Numbered from the stretch's first letter, positions 9,261 to 18,389 are shown. The stretch: DNA of 64,000 bases from PALSA-911 sp963743035 (GCA_963743035.1 CAVUOB010000012.1:135835-199834), one strand, 5' to 3'. Translations and numbers: made by a program. The notes: generated by a model not told the origin, from the letters alone.

Positions 9261-9523
9261 TTGTGCTTGCGTCCGCCCGTCCGGCGTCAACCCCGAGCCG
9301 GCCAAGCGGCCGGGCGCTTCGCGCGGGTTGACCCCGGCCGAGCGGACGAAGCGGGTGCTGGGATCAGACAAGCCCAAGGTCTGCGCATCTCCGGCTTGCT
9401 TCGATCCCAGGCCACCTGCCGGGGCGGGCGGCAAGTCAAGGCGCGCGCAGCGCCCGCGCGCTTGCGCGGCCCGGCCTTGAGTTGCCGACCGGCACGGCCG
9501 GACAATCCGGGTTCGAGGCAGCC
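9261..9523 (+). repeat. 263-bp hairpin-rich repeat, copy A
   Basis: This is one of two copies, inverted relative to each other, about a dozen mismatches apart by eye and of equal length (other copy 13329-13591). Each copy contains three dyads in a row. The first has 27-base arms at 9267-9293 and 9325-9351, with a CCGGCC-AAGC-GGCCGG hairpin inside. The second has GGGATC at 9360-9365 and GATCCC at 9403-9408. The third pairs GGCAAGTCAAGGC (9430-9442) with GCCTTGAGTTGCC (9474-9486). It sits between SDR and the ThDP enzyme in the transcribed direction. It has no convincing ORF. Confidence 0.85.
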
Positions 9524-9597
9524 AAGAGCATTCACGACAATGACAACCGGCTGAACGGCGGCATCGCCGAATAAATAGACACAGGGAAGGAACCACC

Positions 9598-11269
9598 ATG
9601 AAAGTCTACGAAGCGATCGCCCAATCCCTTCTTGCCGAAGGCGTGACCGATTTCTTTGGCCTGATGGGCGACGGCAATATGTGGCTCTGGGGCGCGCTGT
9701 GCCGCGATCCGTCCGTTCGCGCCTATTCCGCCCGCCACGAATCCATGGCCGTCTCGATGGCCGACGGCTATGCGCGCACCACCGGCAAGGTCGGCGTGGC
9801 GATGGTCACCTGCGGGCCGGGGTTGACGCAATGCGGCACGTCCCTGATCGCCGCCTATCGCGGCAGGACGCCGGTCGTGCTGATCGCCGGCGAGATCATG
9901 CAGGGCGCGAAGAACCGCACGCAGTCGATGGACCAGCGCCGCTTCGTCGAGGCCAGCTACACGCGGTTCCATACGATCACCAGCATCGACAACATGGCCG
10001 ACGAAATCGCCGAGGCATTCTACGCCGCGCGCGTGCATCGCTGCCCGGTGGTGCTGAACCTGCCGATGGATTTGCAGGAGGATGATTTCGATTGGGACTA
10101 TGACTACCGCCCTTCCACCCTGTTCCTGCCGCCGCGCGTGGAAACGCCGAGCCCGGACCTGCTGGCGCCGGTAATCGAGAAGCTGATCGCCGCCGAGCGC
10201 CCGGTCATCATCGGCGGGCGCGGGGCGATCGCGGCGGGCGCCAGGGACGAGATCATCAAGCTCGCCGACCGCGTCGGCGCGCTGCTCGCGACCTCATTGC
10301 AGGGCAAGGGGCTGTTCGCCGGCCACCCGTGGGATGTCGGCATCTCCGGCGCCTTCGCCTCCGCCCCGTCCGAGCAGTTGCTGGCGGAAGCGGATTTCGT
10401 GCTGGGGGTCGGCGCCGAGCTTGGCTACTACACCACGGAAGGCGGGCTGATCTTCCCGTCGGCCGAGGTCGCGCGCATCGACATCAAGCCGATGCCGGAG
10501 GAGATCGGCGTGATCCCCGGAATGTATGTGCAGGGTGACGGGCGCCGCACCGTGGCCGCGATCAACGAGGCGCTGGAGGCCCGCCAGATCCGCAAGGAGG
10601 GAATGCGGACCGCGGCCACGCGGGCGGTGCTGGATGCGCCCGCGCATAAATTCGACGCGCCTTCCGACGGCCTCGATCCGCGGGCGCTGGCCGGGCACAT
10701 CGGCGCCGCCTTGCCCAAAGGCGTGCTGCTGACCTGCGGGGCCGGGCATTTCTTCTCCTGGGTCGGGATGTACACGCCGCTGCCGCAGGGGGCGGAGATC
10801 CAGGTACTCCTATAATTTCGGCGCGGTCGGCCAGGGGTTGGGCGTGGCGATCGGCACCGGCGCCGGCAATCCCGGCCGCCAGCACGTGGCGATCGAGGGC
10901 GACGGCAGCCTGATGTTCAACATCCAGGAACTCGAAACGGTCGTGCGCCACAAGATGCAGATGGTGCTGGTGGTCTGGAACGATGCCGGCTACGGCGCGG
11001 AGGTGCACAAGCTGGTGGCCAAGGGCTTCGACGAAAAACTGGCGCAATGGGAATCGCCGGATTTCGTGGCGCTGGCCAAGGCGTTCGGCGGCGACGGCGT
11101 ATTGCTGTCGGATGCGTCGGAGGTCGGCCCTGCGATCGCCGAAGGCCTGCGCAAGGGCGGCCTGTATCTGATCGACGCGCGCGTATCGCCGACCACCCCG
11201 ACCGAGCCCTATGCGAAGGTGTATTTCGGCCAGGAAAGCCACGCCCCGCTGCTGCGTCCGGTCGCGTAG
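9598..11269 (+). CDS. ThDP-dependent acetolactate synthase/benzoylformate decarboxylase-like enzyme, one-base frameshift
   Basis: The N-terminal domain (LLAEGVTDFFGLMGDGNMWLW) holds the position of the usual ThDP-activating glutamate in ARHESMAV. A central domain follows, then the C-terminal ThDP/Mg site EGDGSLMF...WNDAGYG. The first frame stops at 10815; the second frame takes over at once. Removing one G near 10804 turns the junction into GAEIQYSYNFGAVGQGLG, the expected family sequence, giving 556 residues. A strong AGGAAGGA ribosome site precedes the ATG. It decarboxylates or ligates a 2-keto acid; substrate unknown. The CoxG-like gene follows 6 bp later. Confidence 0.85.
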
Positions 11270-11275
11270 CGGGCG

Positions 11276-11893
11276 ATGCATTTCGAGGGCGAGTTCCGCG
11301 TTCCCGGCAAGGCGGCGGATGTCATCCGCCGTTTCGCCGACGTGCCGCGCATGGCGGGCTGCATGCCCGGCGCGGTGCTGGAGCCGCAGGCCGAGGACGG
11401 GTCGTGGCCGGGCGCGATGGTGGTTTCATTCGGACCCAAGAAGATCAACTTCAAGGGCCGCGCCACCTGCGAGTTCGACAACGATGCGCTGACCGGCGTT
11501 GTCCATGGCCGGGGTGCGGCGGATATGCGCGCGGCGCGGATCGGGGTGAAGGTGTCGTTTGCGCTGGCGGACGATCCGGCGGCCGCCGCGCCGACGACGA
11601 TCGTGAAGATCGTCTCGGATGCCGAACTCGGCGGCGTGCTGGCGGATTTCGCCCGTACCGGCGGGATCGCGGTGGCGAACGTGATCATGGCCGATTTCGC
11701 CCGCCGCGCGGCGGAGGAGTTCGCCAGGGACGATGCGCCGGCGCCGGAACCGGAAGCCGCTCCGGCAGTGGAGGCCGCGTCGCCGCGCCCGGCATCGCCG
11801 CCGCCCGTGCCGCTGGCGGCGCAGGGGCTGATATGGGCGGTGATCAAGGCCTATCTCGCCCGGCTCGGCCGCTGGCTGGGGCTGAGCAAATAG
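11276..11893 (+). CDS. CoxG-family SRPBCC protein (CO dehydrogenase subunit G-like)
   Basis: The protein has 205 residues. The first about 145 match the CoxG/SRPBCC fold (MHFEGEFRVPGKAADVIRRFADVPRMAGCMPGA, with G-R-A turn segments later). A proline- and alanine-rich linker follows, then a hydrophobic amphipathic end (GLIWAVIKAYLARLGRWLG) that probably touches the membrane. In Oligotropha, CoxG anchors CO dehydrogenase to the membrane. Here no Cox molybdenum subunits are nearby, so it may serve another oxidoreductase or the ThDP enzyme just upstream. The gene ends in a tandem 14-bp duplication. Confidence 0.8.
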   Translation: MHFEGEFRVPGKAADVIRRFADVPRMAGCMPGAVLEPQAEDGSWPGAMVVSFGPKKINFKGRATCEFDNDALTGVVHGRGAADMRAARIGVKVSFALADDPAAAAPTTIVKIVSDAELGGVLADFARTGGIAVANVIMADFARRAAEEFARDDAPAPEPEAAPAVEAASPRPASPPPVPLAAQGLIWAVIKAYLARLGRWLGLSK

Positions 11894-11913
11894 GACTGGG
11901 CAAATAGGACTGG
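11886..11913 (+). repeat. Tandem duplication of 14 bp at the end of the CoxG-like gene
   Basis: GCAAATAGGACTGG occurs twice with no gap (11886-11899, 11900-11913). The first copy contains the TAG stop of the CoxG-like gene. It lies between two convergent genes and looks like a replication-slippage duplication. Confidence 0.9.
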
Positions 11914-11914
11914 G

Positions 11915-13189
11915 CTACCGGGCGTTGGCCGGCGCATCCAGGGGCCACAGCGCCGCCCGCCAGCGCAGCGCGATCGCCAGCGTCAGCGCCAGCCCGACGG
12001 CGCAATAGGCCGACGCGGTGGCGGCGAAGCCGATCCGCTCGATCAGCGCGCCGGCGGCCAGCAGCCCTACCGGCAGGCCGTAGACCGCCAGCATCCGCAC
12101 CCCCATCACCCGGCCGCGGAATTTCGCCCCGGCGCCGTGCAGCAGCATCACCGCCATCGGCACCATCGACAGGCTCTGCGCGAACCCGGCCAGCGCCAGC
12201 ATCAGCCGCCCGCCGGTCGCGTTCGGCATCTGCACGAAGACCAGCAGGAGCACGTACCAGAGCCCGGCGAATACCAGCATCATCCGCGCCGGGCGCAATG
12301 AGCGTCCGGCCATGCTCACCATCAGCGAGCCCAGCAGGGCGCCGACCGCGAAGCTGGCCACCAGCGTACCGAGGCCGGTCTGGCCGATATGGTAGATGTT
12401 GCGCGCGACATAGGGCAGCAGCCCGCTGGTCAGCGGAAAGGCGGTCATGTTGACCAGAAAGGCCAGCCACATCGCCGCCAGGGATTGCGGCGAGTCGGCG
12501 ATGAAGGCCATGCCCTCCCTGAGGTCGCGCCAGAACGACACGCGCGCCAGCCGGTCGGCCGGGTTGCGCGGCGCGCCGACCCCGAGCGTCAGCAGGAAGC
12601 CGCTGGCGTAGAACAGCGCCACCACCAGATAGGCGCCGCCCATGCCGAGCAGCGCGAACAGCCCGGCCCCGGCCAGCGCGCCGACGACGCGCGCCGAGTC
12701 CGAGGTGGTGCGGGCGACGCCCATCGCCGCCATCAGCCGGTCTCCCGGCATCGTCTCGGCCACCAGCGCATTGCGCATGGCGAGGTCGGACGGGCGGACC
12801 AGGCCGGAGACCGCGGCCACGCTGAACACGCAGACCGGATTGAGGATGCCGAGCAAAGCGAGAATGGCGATCAGACTGGCCAGCGAGGCATAGATCGCGC
12901 GCATCCCGCACAGGACGTTCCGGTGCCCCAGCCGGTCGCCGGCCAGGCCGAACAGCGGCGCGATCAGCGTGCCGAAATACTGCAACGCCCCGAACAGCGT
13001 CAGCAGCAGCACCGATCCGGTCTCGACCAGGATGTACCAGCCGAGAATGAGCAGCTCCATCTCGATCGCCCAGGAGGTGAGCAGATCGGCCGGCCATTGG
13101 AAACGGAAGCTGCGAACCTCGAACGGCGCCAGCAGCGGCAAGCGCGGCCGCGCCGTCCCTGGAGGGATGATCGGTGAGCCCCGGGGCAA
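11915..13189 (-). CDS. MFS exporter (EntS-like)
   Basis: This is a membrane protein of up to 424 residues with about 12 hydrophobic helices. The cytoplasmic loop motif LAGDRLGHRN after helix 2 is the usual MFS motif A, and the overall layout follows the EntS-like exporter group (LAPFEVRSFRF...W at the N-terminus). The most upstream start is a TTG at 13189; another TTG is 16 codons later, so the start is uncertain. The gene follows repeat copy B and polA on the same strand. The exported compound is unknown. Confidence 0.82.
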   Translation of the reverse strand: MPRGSPIIPPGTARPRLPLLAPFEVRSFRFQWPADLLTSWAIEMELLILGWYILVETGSVLLLTLFGALQYFGTLIAPLFGLAGDRLGHRNVLCGMRAIYASLASLIAILALLGILNPVCVFSVAAVSGLVRPSDLAMRNALVAETMPGDRLMAAMGVARTTSDSARVVGALAGAGLFALLGMGGAYLVVALFYASGFLLTLGVGAPRNPADRLARVSFWRDLREGMAFIADSPQSLAAMWLAFLVNMTAFPLTSGLLPYVARNIYHIGQTGLGTLVASFAVGALLGSLMVSMAGRSLRPARMMLVFAGLWYVLLLVFVQMPNATGGRLMLALAGFAQSLSMVPMAVMLLHGAGAKFRGRVMGVRMLAVYGLPVGLLAAGALIERIGFAATASAYCAVGLALTLAIALRWRAALWPLDAPANAR

Positions 13190-13328
13190 AGAGACGTTCC
13201 TCGTTCGGCCGGTCTCGATCGCCGGCTGCCTAGCGGCAGGCTAGCGCCCGCCGGCAGTCGGCTCAACCCGGGGCCGCCCCGGGGCAGGCGAAGCCCGATA
13301 GTTGCGGTTAACCGGGCCATTGTTCCGC

Positions 13329-13591
13329 GGCTGCCTCGATTCCGGATTGTCCGGCCGGAGCGGTCGGCAACTCAAGGCCGGGCCGCGCAAGCGCGCGGGC
13401 GCTGCGCGCGCCTTGACTTGCCGCCCGCCCCGGCAGGTGGCCTGGGATCGAAGCAAGCCGGAGATGCGCAGTCCTCGGCCTTGTCTGATCCCAGCCCCCG
13501 CTTCGTCCGCCCGGCCGGGGTCAACGCGCGCGAAGCGCCCGGCCGCTTAGCCGGCTCGGGGTTGACGCCGGACGGGCGGACGCAAGCACAA
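13329..13591 (-). repeat. 263-bp hairpin-rich repeat, copy B
   Basis: This is the second copy of the three-dyad repeat described at 9261, here reading on the minus strand. It starts 36 bp after the polA stop and ends about 140 bp before the MFS gene, so it has the same relation to the upstream gene as copy A (40 bp after the SDR stop). The internal dyads are conserved; the mismatches with copy A lie mainly in loops and at the far end. Confidence 0.85.
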
Positions 13592-13626
13592 TCACAGATC
13601 AGACAGGCGCGACGACCCGAGCAGCG

Positions 13627-16443
13627 TCAGTGCGCCTCGGCCCAGTTCTGGCCGATGCCGGTTTCCACCACCAGCGGCACGGACAGCTCCGCGGCCGCTT
13701 CCATCACCTGCCTGGCCAGGGTGGCCAGGGCTGCGGCCTCGGCGGCCGGCGCCTCGAACAGCAATTCGTCGTGCACCTGCAGCAGCAGCCGCGATTGCAG
13801 CCCGGCCTGGCGCAGTGCCGCGGGCAGCTTCACCATCGCGCGCTTGATGATGTCGGCGGCGCCGCCCTGCAGCGGCGCGTTGATTGCCTGGCGCTCGCCG
13901 TAGCTGCGCCTCGCGGGGTTCTTGTCGGCGATGCCCGGGATCCAGCAGCGCCGGCCGAACGGGCTGGTGACGTAGCCGTTGGCCCTTGCCTCCGCCTTGG
14001 TGCGGTCCATATAGGTGCGAATGGCCGGGTAGCGGGCGAAATAGGCGTCGATATAGACCCGCGCCTCCCCCGGCCCGACGCCGAGCTGGCGCGCCAGGCC
14101 GAAGGCGCTGATGCCGTAGATGATGCCGAAATTGATCGCCTTGGCACGCCGCCGCGTCATCGGGTCCATGCCGGCCATGGGAATGCCGAACACCTCGCTG
14201 GCGGTGCGGGCATGGATGTCCTCGCCCTTCAGGAAGCTTTCCTTGAGCTGGGGGATATCGGCTACATGCGCCAGCAGCCGCAGCTCGATCTGCGAATAGT
14301 CCGCGCTGACCAGCACATGGCCGGGCTCGGCGATGAAGGCGCGGCGGATGCGGCTGCCTTCCTCGGTCCGCACCGGGATGTTCTGCAGGTTGGGGTCGGT
14401 GGAGGACAGCCGGCCGGTGGAGGCGATGGCCATGGCGAAGCTGGTATGCACGCGCCCCGTCTCGGGGTTGATCTGCCCGACCAGCGCGTCGGCATAGGTG
14501 GATTTCAGCTTGGCCAGCTGGCGCCATTCCAGGATCTGCGCCGGCAGCTCATGGCCCTGGTCGGCCAGGTTCTGCAGCACCGAGGCGTCGGTGCCCCAGG
14601 CGCCGGTCTTCATGCGCTTGCCGCCGGCCAGGCCCATTTCGTCGAACAGCACCTCGCCGAGCTGCTTGGCGCTGCCGACGTTGAATTCGCGGCCGGCGAG
14701 ACGGTGGATGTTCTTCTCCATCACCGCCATGCGCTGCTCGAAATCGACGGACATGCGGCGCAGATCCGCTTCGTCCACCTTCACGCCGGCGGTTTCCATC
14801 TCCAGCAGCACCGGGATCAGGCGGCGCTCCAGCTGCTCGTACAGCGCCAGCGCATGCGCCGTGCGCAACCGCGGGCGCAGGGTCTGCCACAGCCGCAGCG
14901 CGATATCCGCGTCCTCGGCGGCATAGGGCGCGGCGCGCTCGATCGGCACCTGGGCGAAGCTGACCCGGCTGCGCCCGGTGCCGGTGACCTCGTCATAGGA
15001 GATCGGGGTATGGCCGAGATGCAGCACCGAGAGCTCGTCCAGCCCGTGGCCGTGCTGGCCGGCCTCCATCGCGTAGGAGATCACCATGGTGTCGTCGATC
15101 GGCGTGGCCAGCGGGAAGCCGGCGCGGCGCAGCACCATCATGTCGAACTTGGCGTTCTGCAGGATCTTCAGCACCGAGGGATCGACGAGCAGCGGGGCGA
15201 GGATGTCGATCGCCTCCGCCAGCTTGAGCTGCGGGGTCAGCTCCTCATGCGCGAGCGGCACGTAGCAGGCCCGGCCCGGGGCGGTGGCCAGGGAAAAACC
15301 GATCAGCCGGGCACGGGTGGCGTCCAGCCCGTCGGTTTCGGTGTCCAGCCCGACGATGCCGGCCGTTCGCGCGGCGGCCACCCAGGCACGCAGCTTGTCC
15401 GGCTCGGACACGGTCTCATACGGCCCGAAGCCGGGCTGGCCGGGTGCCGCGGCATCGGGCACCGGCACTGGCATTGGCACTGGCAGGCTGGCGGGGTGGG
15501 GCTGGCCGGCGGCGACGGGGGCGGCGGGCAGCTCGTCCAGGCCGAGCCGGGAGGCGATACTGCGAAAGCCCTGGGTCGCGAGGAAGGCGGTGAGCTTCGG
15601 CTTTTCCGGCTGGCGCAGGCCGAGCTCGGCCACCGGCACCGGCAGCGGCGCGTCCTCGCGCAGTTCCACCAGCTGGCGGGAAATCCGCGCCTTGTCGGCG
15701 TGCTCGATCAGCGAATCCCGGCGCTTGGACGGCTTCATGGCCGGGGCCGCGGCCAGCACCGCCTCGAGATCGCCGAATTCGTTGACCAGCTGCGCGGCGG
15801 TCTTCGGGCCGATGCCGGGAATGCCCGGCACGTTGTCCACGCTGTCGCCCATCAGCGCCTGGACTTCCACCAGGCGATCGGGCGGCACGCCGAACTTCTC
15901 GATCACCTCGTTCGGGCCGATCGGCTTCTGCTTGATCGGGTCCAGCATGTCCACGCCGGGCCGGATCAGCTGCATCAGATCCTTGTCCGAGGAGACGATG
16001 CTGGTCCGCCCGCCGATATCGCTGACCGCGCGTGCGTAGGAGGCGATCAGGTCGTCCGCCTCCCAGTCCGGCAATTCGATGGCGGGCACGCCGAACGCGT
16101 CGGTCGCCTCGCGCACCAGGGCGAATTGCGGCACGAGCTCTTCCGGCGGCGGCGGGCGCTGGGCCTTGTACTGGTCGTAGATGCGGTTGCGGAAGGTCAG
16201 CCGCCCGGCGTCGAAGATGACTGCGATGTGGGTGCCGACATGCTCGCGCAGCAGCTTGGCCAGCATGTTGGCGAAGCCGAACACGGCGTTGACCGGCGTG
16301 CCGTCCGGGCGTGTCATCATCGGCAGCGCGTGGAAGGCGCGGAAGATGAAGCCGGATCCGTCTATGAGGACAAGATGCGGGGCCCCTGTCGAGGCAGCAG
16401 GTCCGGGCGAGGCAGCCGCCCCGGCCTCGGGCGCCGGGGCCAC
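13627..16443 (-). CDS. polA: DNA polymerase I
   Basis: The protein has 938 residues with all three classical domains. The N-terminal 5'-nuclease (HLVLIDGSGFIFRAFHAL) carries DWEADDLIA and PGIPGIGPKTAAQL. The 3'-5' exonuclease has its acidic residues present (GLDTETDG, LQNAKFDMMVL, YAAEDADIALRL), so proofreading should work. The polymerase has motif A SADYSQIELRLLAH, motif B RRRAKAINFGIIYG and motif C LLLQVHDELLFE. It fills Okazaki and repair gaps. The start is a GTG eight bases past the stop of the small zinc-finger gene, which probably heads the same transcript. Confidence 0.97.
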   Translation of the reverse strand: MAPAPEAGAAASPGPAASTGAPHLVLIDGSGFIFRAFHALPMMTRPDGTPVNAVFGFANMLAKLLREHVGTHIAVIFDAGRLTFRNRIYDQYKAQRPPPPEELVPQFALVREATDAFGVPAIELPDWEADDLIASYARAVSDIGGRTSIVSSDKDLMQLIRPGVDMLDPIKQKPIGPNEVIEKFGVPPDRLVEVQALMGDSVDNVPGIPGIGPKTAAQLVNEFGDLEAVLAAAPAMKPSKRRDSLIEHADKARISRQLVELREDAPLPVPVAELGLRQPEKPKLTAFLATQGFRSIASRLGLDELPAAPVAAGQPHPASLPVPMPVPVPDAAAPGQPGFGPYETVSEPDKLRAWVAAARTAGIVGLDTETDGLDATRARLIGFSLATAPGRACYVPLAHEELTPQLKLAEAIDILAPLLVDPSVLKILQNAKFDMMVLRRAGFPLATPIDDTMVISYAMEAGQHGHGLDELSVLHLGHTPISYDEVTGTGRSRVSFAQVPIERAAPYAAEDADIALRLWQTLRPRLRTAHALALYEQLERRLIPVLLEMETAGVKVDEADLRRMSVDFEQRMAVMEKNIHRLAGREFNVGSAKQLGEVLFDEMGLAGGKRMKTGAWGTDASVLQNLADQGHELPAQILEWRQLAKLKSTYADALVGQINPETGRVHTSFAMAIASTGRLSSTDPNLQNIPVRTEEGSRIRRAFIAEPGHVLVSADYSQIELRLLAHVADIPQLKESFLKGEDIHARTASEVFGIPMAGMDPMTRRRAKAINFGIIYGISAFGLARQLGVGPGEARVYIDAYFARYPAIRTYMDRTKAEARANGYVTSPFGRRCWIPGIADKNPARRSYGERQAINAPLQGGAADIIKRAMVKLPAALRQAGLQSRLLLQVHDELLFEAPAAEAAALATLARQVMEAAAELSVPLVVETGIGQNWAEAH

Positions 16444-16450
16444 CGCCGGC

Positions 16451-16642
16451 TCAGTGTCCGCTGTCGTGGCCGGCTCCTGCGTTCAGCACGTACAGGCGCG
16501 AGCAATACGGGCACATCACCTGATGGTCGACGATGCGGAGGAACACGCGGGGATGGCCGAGCGTGCCGTCGCCCCCATCGCAGGCTACGGCGTGTTCATC
16601 GACGTGAATGATCTCGGTCGGGGTTGGGGCGCCGTCCGGCAT
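16451..16642 (-). CDS. Small CHCC zinc-finger protein (NDUFS6-like domain)
   Basis: The protein has 63 residues with the CHCC pattern: VACDGGDG, then GHPRVFL, then VMCPYCSRLYVL. The cysteines and histidine form the zinc site of the zf-CHCC family, which is related to the C-terminal part of mitochondrial complex I subunit NDUFS6. Such proteins are widespread in alphaproteobacteria, usually as stand-alone genes of unknown role. It lies eight bases upstream of polA on the same strand. Confidence 0.85.
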   Translation of the reverse strand: MPDGAPTPTEIIHVDEHAVACDGGDGTLGHPRVFLRIVDHQVMCPYCSRLYVLNAGAGHDSGH

Positions 16643-16673
16643 ATGTGTCCTCTATGGTCTAGCTGATCGGCTG

Positions 16674-17720
16674 ATGATAGCGATGCCGGCCGTGCATTCA
16701 ACTGCTTCCCGTATTGCCGCCTTGCTGGGCTGGCTGCCGCTGCTGGCGTGGCTGCTGCTGCTGGGGGGCTGCGTGGCCATGAGCGCCGATCCCGGCCCGG
16801 CGGTGATGCAGCCGGTGCAGACCGCGGATGCGTTCGTGATGGCGGACGGCACGCGCCTGCCCTACCGCGCCTGGCTGCCGGAGCCGGCCCGCGCCGACCC
16901 GTGGGCGGTGGTGCTGGCGCTGCACGGCATGAACGACAGCCGCGATGCCTGGGAGATCCCGGCACCCGAGCTTACCTCCGCCGGGATCGCGGTGTTCGCC
17001 CCGGACCAGCGCGGCTTCGGCGGCACCACGGATCGCGGCCTGTGGCCGGGCGGGGACGTGCTGGCGGAGGATGCCGGGGAGATGGCGCGCCTGCTGCGGG
17101 CCCGCTACCCGCATGCCAGGCTGATCCTGATGGGGGAGAGCATGGGGGCCGCGGTGCTGATGCGCCTGGCGACCATGCCCGATCCGCCGAAGGTGGATGG
17201 CTATGTGCTGATCGCGCCGGCCGTCTGGGGCCGCTCGGCGATGAACCCGGCGATGCGTAGCGCGCTGTGGCTGGCCTATCACCTGATACCCGGCTTCGAG
17301 GTGACCGGCCGCGGCCTGCACGTGGTCGCGACCGACAACATCGCCGCCCTGCGGCGCCTGTCCACCGATCCGCTGACGCTGAAATCCACCCGTGTGGACA
17401 CCCTGCGCGGCCTGGTGGACCTGATGGACGCGGCCCAGGAAGCGGCCCCGGATTTCAACGCCCCGGCGCTGGTGCTGTACGGCGGCAAGGACGAGGTGAT
17501 CCCGCCGCGTGCGACGCGCCAGATCTGGGACCAGATGCCCGACGGGGTCCGGCGCGCCTTCTATCCGGCCGGCTACCATTTGCTGCTGCGCGATCTCGGC
17601 CGCGGCGAGCAATTGGGCGACGTCATCGCCTGGATCGAGGACCCCAAGGGCCCCCTCCCCAGCGGCGCCGACACCCGGGCCGCCGGCTGGCTGGCCAGCA
17701 CGGATTCCGAGGCCAGGTGA
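16674..17720 (+). CDS. Lipoprotein alpha/beta hydrolase (monoacylglycerol lipase/lysophospholipase type)
   Basis: The protein has 348 residues from the ATG at 16674; another ATG 9 bp later is possible. A hydrophobic signal runs to the lipobox LLGGC (Cys about 32), so the protein should be lipid-anchored outside the inner membrane. The hydrolase fold has LHGMNDS (oxyanion loop), the nucleophile elbow GESMG, the acid in YGGKDEV and the histidine in AGYHLLLRD. The family cleaves ester bonds of lysophospholipids or monoacylglycerols. It starts divergently from the zinc-finger/polA pair with a short shared promoter region. Confidence 0.87.
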   Translation: MIAMPAVHSTASRIAALLGWLPLLAWLLLLGGCVAMSADPGPAVMQPVQTADAFVMADGTRLPYRAWLPEPARADPWAVVLALHGMNDSRDAWEIPAPELTSAGIAVFAPDQRGFGGTTDRGLWPGGDVLAEDAGEMARLLRARYPHARLILMGESMGAAVLMRLATMPDPPKVDGYVLIAPAVWGRSAMNPAMRSALWLAYHLIPGFEVTGRGLHVVATDNIAALRRLSTDPLTLKSTRVDTLRGLVDLMDAAQEAAPDFNAPALVLYGGKDEVIPPRATRQIWDQMPDGVRRAFYPAGYHLLLRDLGRGEQLGDVIAWIEDPKGPLPSGADTRAAGWLASTDSEAR

Positions 17721-17766
17721 GACAGGCCTTTCATCCCCGGCAATTTCCGGCTATGAGCGCGCTACT

Positions 17767-17808
17767 GGACCCGTAGCTCAGCTGGATAGAGCGTCGCCCT
17801 CCGAAGGC
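17767..17808 (+). pseudogene. 5' part of a tRNA-Arg(CCG) gene, cut in the anticodon arm
   Basis: The sequence GGACCCGTAGCTCAGCTGG and onwards matches the acceptor 5' strand, D-arm and anticodon loop (CCTCCGAAGG) of a tRNA-Arg, then leaves tRNA sequence abruptly after GGC. No matching 3' half (ending ...CGGGTCC) follows. It shares 25 bp plus the anticodon loop with the complete tRNA-Arg at 18059, but has a different acceptor end (GGACCCG against GCACCCG). I read it as a gene disrupted by integration of the element to the right. Confidence 0.75.
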
Positions 17809-18058
17809 TGATGTCAAGGGTGTTTCGTGAGTGAGTAACTGAAGAAAGGTTTGTAAAAACAGTAGCTTGAGAGGTTCCACGAACGCCGCCAAACCCCGGA
17901 AGATTTTCGCGTAAGCACTGCGTAAGCAGTTTTCGGAGAACGGGGGCGGAACAGCGGATAGCAGGGCGTAGTCGCCCGGCCACTGCGTTGTGGGACCGGT
18001 TTGTGAAGGCCGAATCCGTTGACCCGCACAGGTCGGTCGGGCTAGGCGAAATTGAGAT
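17809..18058. other. Non-coding junction segment between the two tRNA-Arg copies
   Basis: I see no convincing gene in these 250 bp. The segment holds two direct repeats GCGTAAGCA at 17909-17917 and 17920-17928, an 11-bp step. That spacing is reminiscent of protein-binding sites near an attachment site. This is probably the outer end of the integrated element; the function of the repeats is inference only. Confidence 0.4.
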
Positions 18059-18135
18059 GCACCCGTAGCTCAGCTGGATAGAGCGCCACCCTCCGAAGGT
18101 GGAGGCCACACGTTCGAATCGTGTCGGGTGCGCCA
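18059..18135 (+). tRNA. tRNA-Arg (anticodon CCG), CCA encoded
   Basis: The cloverleaf is complete. The acceptor stem GCACCCG (18059-18065) pairs perfectly with CGGGTGC (18125-18131), followed by discriminator G and encoded CCA. The D-arm is GCTCAGCTGGATAGAGC, the anticodon arm CCACC-CTCCGAA-GGTGG, and the T-arm CACACGTTCGAATCGTGTC. It decodes CGG. As the neighbouring copy is truncated, this gene may be the one keeping CGG decoding alive, perhaps carried by the element. Confidence 0.95.
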
Positions 18136-18389
18136 TTTCTAAAAAATCGCCGTCGACCGTGAGGTCAGCTTGGCCTGCGTCCCTGTTTTGAACGGCGACG
18201 ACTCGGCCGCGAAATTGTAGACCGATCATTGCGACCAGCTTGCGAGCATCACCTCATCAGGTAGCGAGATAACGGCGTCATCCGCCTCGACCGCCGAGTT
18301 CGGCAGGTTGGTGAAAGCGGTTGCGACCTGGCTCCCCAATCGCCATTTCCAATGTCATTAGGTGGATGCCGCGAGAAAAATCTGTTGCG

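Noticed and set aside
9222..9554. Frames in both copies of the hairpin repeat encode a similar peptide (LLRSQATCRGGRQVKARAAP)
   Set aside because: The likeness follows from the DNA repeat itself. The peptide is Arg/Ala-rich, has no ribosome site and the same DNA is open in several frames, which is normal at this GC content.
10838..11269. Separate small ThDP-binding protein
   Set aside because: It is the C-terminal domain of the ThDP enzyme upstream; one extra G explains the break.
12389..13177. Long plus-strand frame opposite the MFS gene
   Set aside because: It is Arg/Gln/His-rich low-complexity sequence typical of the strand opposite a GC-rich gene. The minus-strand frame encodes a clear membrane protein.
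13630..16611. 993-codon plus-strand frame opposite polA
   Set aside because: Antisense shadow of polA. No family match, biased composition, and polA motifs are complete on the other strand.
17762..18229. 155-codon minus-strand frame over the two tRNA-Arg copies
   Set aside because: It overlaps the tRNA genes and has no recognisable domain; the tRNA structures explain the sequence.
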